Below are positions 1 through 8,957 of a stretch of 64,000 nt of DNA, piece after piece (the first letter of the stretch is position 1; the number at the start of each line of letters is the position of its first letter). The translations under genes were made by a program, and so were the position numbers. This stretch comes from an uncultured Streptococcus sp. (GTDB lineage: Bacteria; Bacillota; Bacilli; Lactobacillales; Streptococcaceae), in the NCBI RefSeq assembly GCF_901875575.1, contig NZ_CABFMF010000044.1:18051-82050 (forward strand), given 5' to 3'. A model generated the notes under the pieces. It saw only the letters and a list, made by a program, of their open reading frames with translations, searched no databases and was not told the DNA's origin.

Positions 1-732
1 AATTTGGATTTGAGGGTTTAAGCGTTGATAGAAGGCATGAACATTAGCAAGAGCAGTCGGTTTGATATACTCTCCACCAATACCACCGAAACCATTTTTA
101 GGACGGATAACGACAGACTCATCTTCTATATAAAGGCCGTTTCCGATAGAGTTAACACAGTTGACAAACTTAAGCGGATACTTGTTAAAAATAGCTGCCG
201 CTTGGTCAAAGTGAACAATGTCAAAATAAGGTGGCAATTTAATTCCAAGAGGTTTGGTGAAGTAGGCAAACACCTCTGCCAAAATACGGTCTGTTGTCTC
301 AAAATCATAGGCAATCTGAGGTTTACCTGGAACATTTGGACAGGAAAGGTTTAGCTCAGTCAGACCACGAAAATCACTCTCTTGGACTTTTTTCAAGATA
401 GTATGGGTTTCGTCCGGAGACATGCCGACTAGAGATAAGAAGAAAGTTCGGTTTGGCTCTTTTTCCTGCAAATCCAAAAGATAGTCCAAATAATAGTCTA
501 AGCCATTATTTGGCAAGCCCATAGAGTTGATAGAACCAAGTGGAACATCTTGGTAGCGTGGCTCAGGATTTCCCTGACGGAAGTCCAAGGTCGCTGTCTT
601 AGTGACAAAGGTTCCTGCCGCTGAGTTTTTAACCCCTTCTAACTCCTCTATCGTCATACAAGCCACACCTGCTGCATTCATCAAGCAATTGTTAAACTCA
701 AAACCAGCAATTTTTGTTTTTGTTGATACCAT
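1..732 (-). CDS. pyrDA: Dihydroorotate dehydrogenase A, partial (C-terminus beyond window)
   Basis: The first 244 codons read open from an ATG at 732 to the window edge. The protein is a class 1A (fumarate-dependent) dihydroorotate dehydrogenase, the flavin enzyme oxidising dihydroorotate to orotate in pyrimidine synthesis; it is cytosolic. Visible family signatures are NAAGVACMT near the start, NSMGLPNNGLDYY, LNLSCPNVPGKPQ (the FMN-pocket and active-site cysteine region) and IKLPPYFD followed by NCVNSIGNGL. A GGAGG ribosome site at 742-746 fits the chosen start. The last roughly 65 residues of the usual 310-residue enzyme lie outside the window. It is transcribed divergently from gdhA. Confidence 0.93.
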   Translation of the reverse strand, partial: MVSTKTKIAGFEFNNCLMNAAGVACMTIEELEGVKNSAAGTFVTKTATLDFRQGNPEPRYQDVPLGSINSMGLPNNGLDYYLDYLLDLQEKEPNRTFFLSLVGMSPDETHTILKKVQESDFRGLTELNLSCPNVPGKPQIAYDFETTDRILAEVFAYFTKPLGIKLPPYFDIVHFDQAAAIFNKYPLKFVNCVNSIGNGLYIEDESVVIRPKNGFGGIGGEYIKPTALANVHAFYQRLNPQIQI

Positions 733-892
733 GATTCTAATCCTCCAGATTCCTTTTATTGCTAATATTATACCACATTTTCAGATTTCCTCTCTGAGAA
801 AGATATGTCAAAGAAAAAGGTTCGTATTTTATGAATTAAAGAAAAATCTGGAACTAAATTGATAGAATTTTTAGAAAATTTTTGTTTTTCTC

Positions 893-921
893 TTTACAGT
901 TAAAAAAAATTCTGCTATAAT
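893..921 (+). promoter_or_regulatory. Promoter of gdhA
   Basis: TTTACA at 893-898, a 17-base spacer and TATAAT at 916-921 preceded by TGC (extended -10). It precedes the gdhA ribosome site AAGGAG at 949-954, giving a leader of about 30 nt. Confidence 0.85.
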
Positions 922-960
922 GACTCATGTAATAAAATATGACAATAAAAGGAGAACCAT

Positions 961-2307
961 ATGACATCTGCTAAAGAATATATCCAAAGCGTGTTTGAAA
1001 CTGTAAAAGCTCGTAACGGGCACGAGGCTGAATTCCTCCAAGCTGTTGAAGAATTTTTCAACACTTTGGAACCTGTATTTGAAAAACACCCTGAGTATAT
1101 CGAAGAAAATATCTTGGCACGTATTACTGAACCAGAGCGCGTGATTTCTTTCCGTGTGCCTTGGGTTGACCGTGATGGAAAAGTTCAAGTAAACCGTGGT
1201 TACCGTGTTCAATTCAACTCAGCTGTTGGACCATACAAAGGCGGACTTCGTTTCCACCCAACTGTTAACCAAGGGATTTTGAAATTCCTCGGATTTGAAC
1301 AAATCTTCAAAAACGTCTTGACTGGACTTCCAATTGGTGGAGGTAAAGGTGGATCAGACTTCGATCCTAAGGGTAAAACAGATGCTGAAGTAATGCGCTT
1401 CTGCCAAAGCTTCATGACTGAATTGCAAAAATACATCGGACCATCACTTGACGTGCCTGCTGGTGATATCGGTGTAGGTGGACGCGAAATTGGTTACCTT
1501 TACGGTCAATACAAGCGTCTTAACCAATTTGATGCTGGTGTCTTGACTGGTAAACCTCTTGGATTTGGTGGTAGCTTGATTCGTCCAGAAGCAACTGGTT
1601 ACGGTTTGGTTTACTATACTGAAGAAATGCTTAAAGCTAACGGTAATAGCTTTGCTGGTAAGAAAGTGGTTGTTTCAGGTTCTGGTAATGTTGCCCAATA
1701 CGCTCTTCAAAAAGCGACTGAGATCGGTGCGACTGTCATCTCTGTATCTGACTCAAACGGCTATGTCATCGATGAAAATGGTATCGACTTCGATCTTTTG
1801 GTTGATGTTAAAGAAAAACGTCGTGCTCGTCTGACTGAGTATGCTGCTGAGAAAGCAACTGCTACTTATCATGAAGGTTCTGTATGGACTTACGCTGGAA
1901 ACTATGACATCGCTCTTCCATGTGCGACTCAAAACGAAATCAACGGTGAAGCAGCGAAACGTTTGGTTGCTCAAGGCGTTATCTGTGTATCTGAAGGTGC
2001 CAACATGCCAAGCGACCTTGATGCCATCAAAGTTTACAAAGAAAATGGTATCTTCTACGGACCTGCCAAAGCTGCCAACGCTGGTGGTGTAGCTGTTTCA
2101 GCCCTTGAAATGAGCCAAAACAGTCTTCGCCTCTCATGGACTCGTGAAGAAGTTGATGGACGTCTCAAAGACATCATGACAAACATCTTCAACACAGCTA
2201 AAACAACTTCAGAAACATATGGTCTTGATAAAGACTACCTAGCAGGAGCTAACATTGCTGCCTTTGAAAATGTAGCAAACGCTATGATTGCACAAGGTAT
2301 TGTTTAA
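961..2307 (+). CDS. gdhA: NADP-specific glutamate dehydrogenase
   Basis: A 448-residue protein, the normal length for hexameric bacterial GdhA. It catalyses reductive amination of 2-oxoglutarate with ammonium and NADPH to glutamate, linking carbon and nitrogen metabolism in the cytosol. The N-terminal dimerisation/substrate domain shows GPYKGGLRFHP and PIGGGKGGSDFDP (catalytic lysine about residue 129), then DVPAGDIGVGGREIG; the Rossmann domain carries SGSGNVAQYA. AAGGAG lies seven bases before the ATG. The gene is monocistronic, bounded by its own strong promoter and a terminator. Confidence 0.97.
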   Translation: MTSAKEYIQSVFETVKARNGHEAEFLQAVEEFFNTLEPVFEKHPEYIEENILARITEPERVISFRVPWVDRDGKVQVNRGYRVQFNSAVGPYKGGLRFHPTVNQGILKFLGFEQIFKNVLTGLPIGGGKGGSDFDPKGKTDAEVMRFCQSFMTELQKYIGPSLDVPAGDIGVGGREIGYLYGQYKRLNQFDAGVLTGKPLGFGGSLIRPEATGYGLVYYTEEMLKANGNSFAGKKVVVSGSGNVAQYALQKATEIGATVISVSDSNGYVIDENGIDFDLLVDVKEKRRARLTEYAAEKATATYHEGSVWTYAGNYDIALPCATQNEINGEAAKRLVAQGVICVSEGANMPSDLDAIKVYKENGIFYGPAKAANAGGVAVSALEMSQNSLRLSWTREEVDGRLKDIMTNIFNTAKTTSETYGLDKDYLAGANIAAFENVANAMIAQGIV

Positions 2308-2372
2308 AATTATAAAGACAGTTACAAAAAGATGCTTTTTCAACTGTAGTTGGTTGAAAAAAAGCTAAAATC

Positions 2373-2406
2373 AAGAAAGGATAAATCTTGTCCTTTCTTT
2401 TTTTTA
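2373..2406 (+). terminator. Rho-independent terminator of gdhA
   Basis: Perfect 9-bp inverted repeat AAGAAAGGA (2373-2381) / TCCTTTCTT (2391-2399) followed by a run of T. Confidence 0.85.
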
Positions 2407-2615
2407 TGTTCAAAGCGATGAAAATACGTTTTTTAAAATTGCAAAGTTTCGAAAACCAAAGGAATTTTGTTATCACATATCGATGTTATTGCATTTCATT
2501 ATAAATGTTATCATACTTCTTCTACAAAAAATAGACTCCATACTATGAGTAGAGCTTTTACTCACTAATAATAGTATAGAGCCTGAATAATACGAAACCT
2601 ATTTTCCTTACTTGA
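2407..2615. other. Intergenic region with a nested palindrome, no gene seen
   Basis: This is the main part of the gap between gdhA and ezrA. No reading frame with a ribosome site was found. At 2540-2577 there is a nested inverted repeat: outer arms ATACTAT / ATAGTAT and inner arms GAGTA / TACTC, without a T-run, so it is not an obvious terminator. Confidence 0.5.
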
Positions 2616-2647
2616 ACACAAAAAAGAGAGGACACCTTCGTCCTCTC
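2616..2647 (-). terminator. Terminator of ezrA
   Basis: Inverted repeat GAGAGGAC (2626-2633) / GTCCTCTC (2640-2647), with an A-run on plus at 2620-2625 that reads as a U-run on the minus transcript. Confidence 0.85.
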
Positions 2648-2716
2648 AAATCCTTAGATCTTCTTCAGCTAGAATAAGATCTTGCCAACTACTTTATTAG
2701 TTAAAATTTGTTTCAT

Positions 2717-4444
2717 TTAAAAATGGATAGCCTCACGGGTTTTCTCATATGAGCTTACAAAACGCTTAGAAACGCCAGGTTCTGCAACTTCCAGTGCTTC
2801 CGAAATCTTATCAAATGAAGCACGGTAATCAAAATCTGTTTCAAAAATAGCTAGAGCTTCATTAAAGGCTTCCTGGATTCGTTCATCAAATGAGCGATAA
2901 CGGTTAGAATACTGTAGTAATTGTTCTGTCAATGTCGCATATTGGACAATATTATATGTCTCAGTTTCCAGTGTTTCCATATTATTCGTTACAATTTCGA
3001 GAATACGAGTAACTGCTTCAATATTAACCAATTTATGATCTAATTCAGCCATTAAATCTTCGGTATTATTGCTTGCTGTAAAGAACAACTTCAAGAAAGA
3101 CTGTGGAATACCAGGTAAATTTCGTTTTTCCATGTATCTCTTAATGGTATGAAGACGATTAGCATAAATAGTTGCTTTTTGGCGAGCATTATAGTCATCT
3201 TTTTCAATACGAGCAAGGCGCTCACTTATTGAAATTTGTTCATCTTCTATTTCTTTCAGTTTTTCCTGTAAAGATTCAAGGTTTTCTTCAATAATCGAAT
3301 AAGCTTGAGTTGGCTCATCTTGATTTGAAGTCGCTTCTTCAATAGCTAGTTCAAAGCTCTCTAATTCTCTCTGTAAACGACTAACATGACTTTCATCAGA
3401 TTCAGAAAGCAAATAGTTCTTATTTAAACGCTCAATATCTTTGATTAATAAAGCATTATTTTCCTTCATATGTTTAAAATAAGTAGGAAGTGTTGCTACT
3501 AAACCTTCTACCACTTTCTGTGCAGCAATTTCCCTTGTAAAGATATCATAGAGGGAATTAATTTCTTCTTGCACTTGGGTATTTTCGTATTCAGCATTGT
3601 CTAGTTCTAATTGAGCAATGTTTTCATTATTTTTCTTCAAGGCTTCATAAAGCAATTGGAAACGAGCCTCAATATCAGTCTCAACAAAATGATAATTTGC
3701 ATCCAAAAGTTTACGATAACCATCTTCTAGATCTTCCAATTGGTCAGGCAAGTCTTTAGACAATGTTGTTACAATTGCTGGCATACGATCAACAATATGA
3801 GTCAAAGCTAAAATATGATTTTCAACATTATCCAAAATGACAGCTGCTTCAACTGGATCTCCAGAAGAATTCAAAGTCACAAATTGAGAAAACTCTGATT
3901 GAATATTCTCCAATTGTTTTTCAATCTCAGATAAACCTTGTCCATACTCTTCTGAATGATCCGCAACCCGATGCTGAAGTTCTTCAAATAAATCCAAAGT
4001 ATGAAGAACACGACCACTATTTTTAGCCTCTTGTTTCTCTAAATCTGCTAAAGCATTTCGAATAGAGGCTATATCCTCTTCAATTAATGTAATTTGACTC
4101 TCTATCTGATCGATTTGATGACTTGCCTTGAAAAATCGGAATGAATTATTGTATCCTTCTGCTTCGAAAAGGTTATTCTCGATATCAGCAAAAGAATTGA
4201 GTGACAGATCAACCCATTTTTGATTCCATTCACGGAAGGCCACTTGGCTCTGCCCAATCAAATGCATGTTTTTTACAGCTTCAACTTCATCATTTACTGG
4301 AAGATTGTAGAGCTCTTCTTTTTTCTCTTCTAAAATGGCTAGTTTGCTTTCATTACGTTTTTTTACATAGATAGCTACAACATATGAAATAAGCAAAAGA
4401 ATTGCAACTGCAATTATAAGATATATTACCAGATTACCAGACAT
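2717..4444 (-). CDS. ezrA: Septation ring formation regulator EzrA
   Basis: EzrA is a membrane-anchored regulator that modulates FtsZ ring assembly and links division to cell-wall synthesis. The product is 575 residues when started at the ATG at 4444, which has AAGGAG properly spaced; an in-frame start 9 codons upstream lacks support. Residues 3-23 form one transmembrane helix (NLVIYLIIAVAILLL), and the rest is a long, highly charged, alpha-helical coiled-coil/spectrin-like body, as in the family. It lies 81 nt downstream of gyrB with its own terminator. Confidence 0.93.
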   Translation of the reverse strand: MSGNLVIYLIIAVAILLLISYVVAIYVKKRNESKLAILEEKKEELYNLPVNDEVEAVKNMHLIGQSQVAFREWNQKWVDLSLNSFADIENNLFEAEGYNNSFRFFKASHQIDQIESQITLIEEDIASIRNALADLEKQEAKNSGRVLHTLDLFEELQHRVADHSEEYGQGLSEIEKQLENIQSEFSQFVTLNSSGDPVEAAVILDNVENHILALTHIVDRMPAIVTTLSKDLPDQLEDLEDGYRKLLDANYHFVETDIEARFQLLYEALKKNNENIAQLELDNAEYENTQVQEEINSLYDIFTREIAAQKVVEGLVATLPTYFKHMKENNALLIKDIERLNKNYLLSESDESHVSRLQRELESFELAIEEATSNQDEPTQAYSIIEENLESLQEKLKEIEDEQISISERLARIEKDDYNARQKATIYANRLHTIKRYMEKRNLPGIPQSFLKLFFTASNNTEDLMAELDHKLVNIEAVTRILEIVTNNMETLETETYNIVQYATLTEQLLQYSNRYRSFDERIQEAFNEALAIFETDFDYRASFDKISEALEVAEPGVSKRFVSSYEKTREAIHF

Positions 4445-4525
4445 ATTAAACTCCTTTTTCACTTGAAACAATCGTAATGATTATATCATATTTTTTAGAC
4501 CAAGGGAACTACTTCGCCCTATTTT

Positions 4526-6472
4526 TTAGATATCCAATGTACTATAGACAGCATTTTCTTCGATAAATTCACGACGAGGTTCAACACGATCCCCCATTAA
4601 CATATCAAAGATTTTATCTGCTTCAGCAGCATCATCTACCGAAACTCGCGCCATTAAACGATGTTCTGGATCCATAGTTGTTTCCCACAACTGATGGTCA
4701 TCCATTTCACCAAGACCTTTATATCGTTGGATAGTTGGCTTTGAACGCCCTTCACTATAACGTGCTAGAGCTTCTTGGAGTTTAATTTCTTGATCTGCTC
4801 CTGGTTGGATGTATTCTTTGATTTCACTTCCCACCTTCACACCATAAATTGGTGGTTGAGCAATATAGACATAACCTGCTTCCAGGATCGGTTTCATATA
4901 GCGATAAATCAGGGTCAGTAAGAGAGTACGGATATGAGCACCATCGACATCAGCATCTGTCATCAAAACAAGTTTTTGGTATCGGGCTTTACTTACATCA
5001 AATTCTGCACCGAACCCTGTTCCCATAGCTGTAAAGAGGCTACGAATTTCTTCGTTAGCAAGAATCTTATCCATGGTAGCTTTTTCAACATTCAATATTT
5101 TACCACGAATTGGCAAGATAGCTTGAAATTCACGATTTCGTCCAGATTTTGCTGAGCCACCAGCTGAATCTCCCTCAACGATGAAAAGTTCTGTTTCAGC
5201 AGGATTATTTGAAGAACAATCTGCTAGTTTCCCTGGAAGATTAGAAATTTCCAAGCCCGACTTCTTGCGAGTCACTTCACGAGCACGTTTAGCAGCTACA
5301 CGAGCCTTGGCAGCGACAATCCCTTTCTCAACAATACGTTTTGCAATTTGAGGATTTTCCATGAGGAAATCAGAAAAGGCATCACTGAAGAGGCGGTTGG
5401 TAATCTTTACAACTTCACTATTACCTAGCTTGGTTTTGGTTTGTCCTTCAAACTGTGGATTTGGGTGTTTAACTGAGATAACAGCTGTCAAACCTTCACG
5501 GACATCTTCTCCTGTTAAGTTGTCTTCATTGTCTTTCAGTAACTTATTTTTACGAGCATAATCATTGATAACACGTGTCAAGGCTGTACGGAAACCTTGT
5601 TCATGCGTTCCACCTTCATGGGTATGAATATTATTGGCGAAACTCATGACATTCTCATGATAGCCTGTGGTGTACTGCATGGCCACTTCAACGGTAATGT
5701 CTTCCATTTCACCATCTGTATAGATAGGTGTCTCAAAAACAACATCCTTGTTTTCGTTGATATATTCAACGTAACTAGCAATCCCACCCTCATAATGGTA
5801 ACGCTTGGTCTGTTCAAGACCTTCACGCTTATCAGTAATAGAGATTTGCAGTCCTCGATTTAAAAAGGCCAATTCTTGAATCCGTTTATTTAATTTATCA
5901 AAGTCAAAAGTTGTCGTTTCAGTGAAGATTTCTGGATCCGGTGTAAAGTGAACTGTTGTTCCCGTTCTATCCGTATCTCCAATCACCTCAAGATCAGCAA
6001 CAACATGACCACGACGGTATTCTTGGTAATGAATCTTACCGTTTTTGTGGACATGAACGTCTAATTGAGTGGACAGAGCATTTACTACGGACGAACCTAC
6101 TCCGTGAAGTCCACCTGAAACCTTGTAACCACCGCCGCCAAATTTTCCTCCTGCGTGAAGAACAGTAAATACGGTTTCAACGGCAGGTCGACCTGTTTTT
6201 TCCTGGATATCAACAGGAATACCACGTCCATCATCAACAACAGTAATAGAGTTATCTAGTTCAATAAAGACTTGAATATGGTTGGCAAATCCTGCCAAGG
6301 CCTCGTCAATTGAGTTATCAACAATTTCCCAGACTAGATGGTGAAGCCCTTCTTTTGAAGTTGAACCAATATACATCCCTGGACGCATACGAACAGCCTC
6401 TAAGCCTTCTAAAACTTGAATTTGACTGGCATCATAATCCTGTGCCTGCAGATTTTTGATTTCTTCTGTCAT
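4526..6472 (-). CDS. gyrB: DNA gyrase subunit B
   Basis: 648 residues, full length for Gram-positive GyrB. It is the ATPase subunit of gyrase, which introduces negative supercoils with GyrA. The GHKL ATPase domain shows DNSIDEALAG, DDGRGIP and GGLHGVGSSVVNAL; the Toprim domain shows EGDSAGGSAKSGR, where quinolone and zoliflodacin-type changes arise, and LMTDADVDGAHIR. The C-terminal tail has QRYKGLGEM. The start is preceded by AAGGAA. It follows the HAD phosphatase gene by only 14 nt, so the two are likely co-transcribed. Confidence 0.98.
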   Translation of the reverse strand: MTEEIKNLQAQDYDASQIQVLEGLEAVRMRPGMYIGSTSKEGLHHLVWEIVDNSIDEALAGFANHIQVFIELDNSITVVDDGRGIPVDIQEKTGRPAVETVFTVLHAGGKFGGGGYKVSGGLHGVGSSVVNALSTQLDVHVHKNGKIHYQEYRRGHVVADLEVIGDTDRTGTTVHFTPDPEIFTETTTFDFDKLNKRIQELAFLNRGLQISITDKREGLEQTKRYHYEGGIASYVEYINENKDVVFETPIYTDGEMEDITVEVAMQYTTGYHENVMSFANNIHTHEGGTHEQGFRTALTRVINDYARKNKLLKDNEDNLTGEDVREGLTAVISVKHPNPQFEGQTKTKLGNSEVVKITNRLFSDAFSDFLMENPQIAKRIVEKGIVAAKARVAAKRAREVTRKKSGLEISNLPGKLADCSSNNPAETELFIVEGDSAGGSAKSGRNREFQAILPIRGKILNVEKATMDKILANEEIRSLFTAMGTGFGAEFDVSKARYQKLVLMTDADVDGAHIRTLLLTLIYRYMKPILEAGYVYIAQPPIYGVKVGSEIKEYIQPGADQEIKLQEALARYSEGRSKPTIQRYKGLGEMDDHQLWETTMDPEHRLMARVSVDDAAEADKIFDMLMGDRVEPRREFIEENAVYSTLDI

Positions 6473-6486
6473 CTTATTCCTTTTTC

Positions 6487-7050
6487 TTATATGTCTAATA
6501 CTTGTCTTAATTTCACGATACTCTCAAACAAATGAGTATCTAAACCAGCTGCCTGTCCTGCTTCTACGTCGATTAATCGATCTCCAATAACAAGACCAGA
6601 ATCTATGTTATATTTATTCTTCAAATAAAGCATGGACTCAGGATTAGGTTTTCTCTTAAATCCTGAACTTGATGTCACCACTTCTGTAAAATAGCTAGCA
6701 ATCTTTGTTTTCTTCAAAATGTCCAGCACTTGATTATCTCTATGAGAAACCAAAAAATGACGACCACCTTGTTTTGAAATATCTTCCAACAAAGCTGATA
6801 CACCATCAAACAAGATAGGATGTTCAAGCTCGATGGCCTCGTTTTCCTTATATTTCTCTAAAAAACGCTCTAAATTGGGAGCAAATGTTACAATTGCAAA
6901 GTCAGTAGAAACTTTTAAAGCTTGATACACACTATCATGATCTTGGACAATTCCATACTCTGCTAATGTTTCTACAAAAGCAGCTGTAGATGTCTCATAA
7001 TTATCCAGTAACGTTCCACCTAAATCCCATATGTAATCGTGATATTTCAT
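6487..7050 (-). CDS. HAD-superfamily phosphatase
   Basis: A 187-residue haloacid-dehalogenase-type hydrolase of unknown substrate, probably a small phosphorylated metabolite. Motif I is degenerate: the expected DxDGT reads WDLGGTLLDN, so the second Asp (general acid) is a Gly. Motif II is FLVSHRD, motif III is the K in KRKPNPE, and motif IV is VIGDRLID. Family members with the same DLGGT motif are common in streptococci. I chose the ATG at 7050 because the upstream ATG at 7059 lies inside a TATAAT box; the transcript would then be nearly leaderless. It precedes gyrB by 14 nt. Confidence 0.8.
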   Translation of the reverse strand: MKYHDYIWDLGGTLLDNYETSTAAFVETLAEYGIVQDHDSVYQALKVSTDFAIVTFAPNLERFLEKYKENEAIELEHPILFDGVSALLEDISKQGGRHFLVSHRDNQVLDILKKTKIASYFTEVVTSSSGFKRKPNPESMLYLKNKYNIDSGLVIGDRLIDVEAGQAAGLDTHLFESIVKLRQVLDI

Positions 7051-7057
7051 AGCTTTC

Positions 7058-7066
7058 ATTATAGCA
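7058..7066 (-). promoter_or_regulatory. Extended -10 promoter of the HAD-gyrB unit
   Basis: TGCTATAAT read on minus, with the TATAAT ending only 7 nt before the chosen ATG at 7050. No good -35 hexamer is visible. The spacing predicts transcription starting at or next to the start codon. Confidence 0.6.
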
Positions 7067-7106
7067 TTTTTTTGGTAAAAAAGCGATGATTTCCCTGTCA
7101 TTTCCA

Positions 7107-7134
7107 CACAAAAAAGCGAGAAAATTCTCGCTTT
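7107..7134 (-). terminator. Terminator of the dinG-rodA-pfpI unit
   Basis: 10-bp inverted repeat AAAGCGAGAA (7113-7122) / TTCTCGCTTT (7125-7134) followed on minus by a U-run. The stem overlaps the stop codon of the PfpI-family gene. Confidence 0.85.
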
Positions 7135-7687
7135 ACTGATTTTTTTCAAAAACATCTCGATAGAGCATTCCTTCTCTCAAACTTGCAGAATCACCACCGA
7201 GTTGGTCCACTAACTCATAAGCAAAGGCAAGTGCTGTAGCTGGTCCACGGCTAGTTATTAACTGACCATCTACATGAACGGTTTTCTTAATATACTCTCC
7301 ATCAGTTATCTGCTTCTCTATACCATCATAGCAGGTAAATTGCTTGTTCTTAAGAACTCCTGCTTGATGAAGGGCAATCGGTGCAGCACAAATAGCTGCT
7401 ATTTTCTTGCCTGCTTGTTCAAATGATTGGATTTCACAAATCAAGGCATCATTATCACGCAAATGGGTTGACCCTGGCATTCCCCCAGGTAAAACAAGCA
7501 AATCATAATCTGATAAATCCCCATCAAAAACACGATCAGCTTTCACTTGAATGGCATGTGACCCAGTGACCTGCTCCTTAAAACCAACCATATCACAATC
7601 AATATTTGCTCGACGTAAAACATCCACAACTGTCAGAGCTTCAATTTCTTCAAATCCATCTGCTAGTACAACTGCAACTTTAGACAT
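7133..7687 (-). CDS. DJ-1/PfpI family protein
   Basis: 184 residues from the ATG at 7687; a GTG 9 bases upstream is possible, but TGAGGTG is spaced for the ATG. This is the DJ-1/ThiJ/PfpI class-I glutamine-amidotransferase-like fold, with the nucleophile-elbow cysteine in IAAICAAPIAL (C100) and the partner Glu15 in DGFEEIEAL. DJ-1 relatives act as glyoxalase/deglycase-like or oxidative-stress proteins in the cytosol; the exact substrate cannot be told. It starts 10 nt after rodA and ends in a terminator, so it is the last gene of a dinG-rodA-pfpI unit. Confidence 0.85.
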   Translation of the reverse strand: MSKVAVVLADGFEEIEALTVVDVLRRANIDCDMVGFKEQVTGSHAIQVKADRVFDGDLSDYDLLVLPGGMPGSTHLRDNDALICEIQSFEQAGKKIAAICAAPIALHQAGVLKNKQFTCYDGIEKQITDGEYIKKTVHVDGQLITSRGPATALAFAYELVDQLGGDSASLREGMLYRDVFEKNQ

Positions 7688-7697
7688 AATAGACACC

Positions 7698-8921
7698 TCA
7701 TTTTATTCGTTTTAGGACAATTTTTTTTCTTCTAGATGGTACTCTTCCACTTATTTCTTCTGCAATTGTTAACTGATAACTCATTGAAAGTAGTAAACCA
7801 ACACCAATTAGATTACTAATAATTGCAGAGCCACCTTGTGAAATAAAGGGAAGTGGAATTCCTGTCAAAGGAAGCAAACCTGTCACGGCACCAATATTTT
7901 CAAAAATGTGGAAAAGCAACATCATGATAAAACCTGTTGAAATATATGTATAAAACTGGTTATTTGATTTTAAGGTAATCTTTAACATACGATAGATAAG
8001 TAGTAGATACAGAACAATGACAAAAACCGATCCTATAAAACCGAAGTCCTCTGCTATGACAGTAAAAATCATATCGCTCTCTCTAACTGGAATGAGTAGA
8101 TTAGAGGCATTAAATCCTTGACCAAATAAACCACCACTACCGATAGCAATCTGACCTTGGGCCTGTTGATAAGTTGTAGTTTGAGCAAAGTCAAAAGGAT
8201 TAAGCCAAGCTAGGATACGATTTATTTGATAAGTAGGCATGCCTATTTGATAAAGAAAGGCTCTGCCATCTTTATTTATAAAAATGGCAAGAAATCCTGC
8301 AATTCCTGTCACAGCTGTTACAAATACTGGAATAATTATTTTCCACGAGACCCCAGATATCAGAACCATTCCTGAAAAAATCGCTACAAAGACTAGCGCT
8401 GTCCCCAAGTCACTTTGTAAAGCTAGGAGAATTAAAACAGGAATAGTAAAAGCAATCATCCAAACAATCAATAAGAAATCCAAAGGAATAGTCCGTCGCC
8501 AATCCTTATGTTTTTGGGTAAACTGTACGATAAGGCGTGCTAAAATGAGAATATAGGATATTTTCATAAATTCAGATGGTTGAAATAAAGTAATACCATT
8601 TATTGATACCCAGTTTTTTGCTCCTGTTGAAGCAACTAAACTGGGGTTATAAAATACTATCGGCAGTACCATCAGTCCCAAACCAAAAATATATAAAAAA
8701 GGAGTTACTTTCCAAAGAAATTCTGTGTTAAACAGCATGACTACAAAGCTAATGACAATACCAAGAGCAATCCATGCAATTTGTTGTCCCAAAATAGGTA
8801 AAATGTTGTTTGGATAATCATGACTCACAGCTATATAAATAGCTACTACACCGATTACCAGTAGAAAAAAAACTGGCAATAGTAAACTGTAATCGACCCG
8901 AGAGTCGAGAGAACGTTTCAT
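7698..8921 (-). CDS. rodA: Rod-shape / elongation SEDS glycosyltransferase RodA
   Basis: 407 residues from the ATG at 8921 (AAGG nine bases upstream). It is a polytopic SEDS-family peptidoglycan polymerase with about ten membrane helices. The family signatures are GLFGQGF and, near the C-terminus, PLPFISQGGSA. In ovococci RodA drives peripheral wall synthesis with PBP2b. FtsW is the alternative paralogue, but the length and the absence of a long C-terminal extension favour RodA. The gene sits 36 nt downstream of dinG. Confidence 0.88.
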   Translation of the reverse strand: MKRSLDSRVDYSLLLPVFFLLVIGVVAIYIAVSHDYPNNILPILGQQIAWIALGIVISFVVMLFNTEFLWKVTPFLYIFGLGLMVLPIVFYNPSLVASTGAKNWVSINGITLFQPSEFMKISYILILARLIVQFTQKHKDWRRTIPLDFLLIVWMIAFTIPVLILLALQSDLGTALVFVAIFSGMVLISGVSWKIIIPVFVTAVTGIAGFLAIFINKDGRAFLYQIGMPTYQINRILAWLNPFDFAQTTTYQQAQGQIAIGSGGLFGQGFNASNLLIPVRESDMIFTVIAEDFGFIGSVFVIVLYLLLIYRMLKITLKSNNQFYTYISTGFIMMLLFHIFENIGAVTGLLPLTGIPLPFISQGGSAIISNLIGVGLLLSMSYQLTIAEEISGRVPSRRKKIVLKRIK

Positions 8922-8957
8922 ATACAATAACCTTATACTTTCATATTAAAATATTTA

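Noticed and set aside
6487..7155. The longest HAD frame from 7155
   Set aside because: The extra N-terminal residues include the TATAAT box and the terminator region; the protein homology starts at the ATG at 7050.
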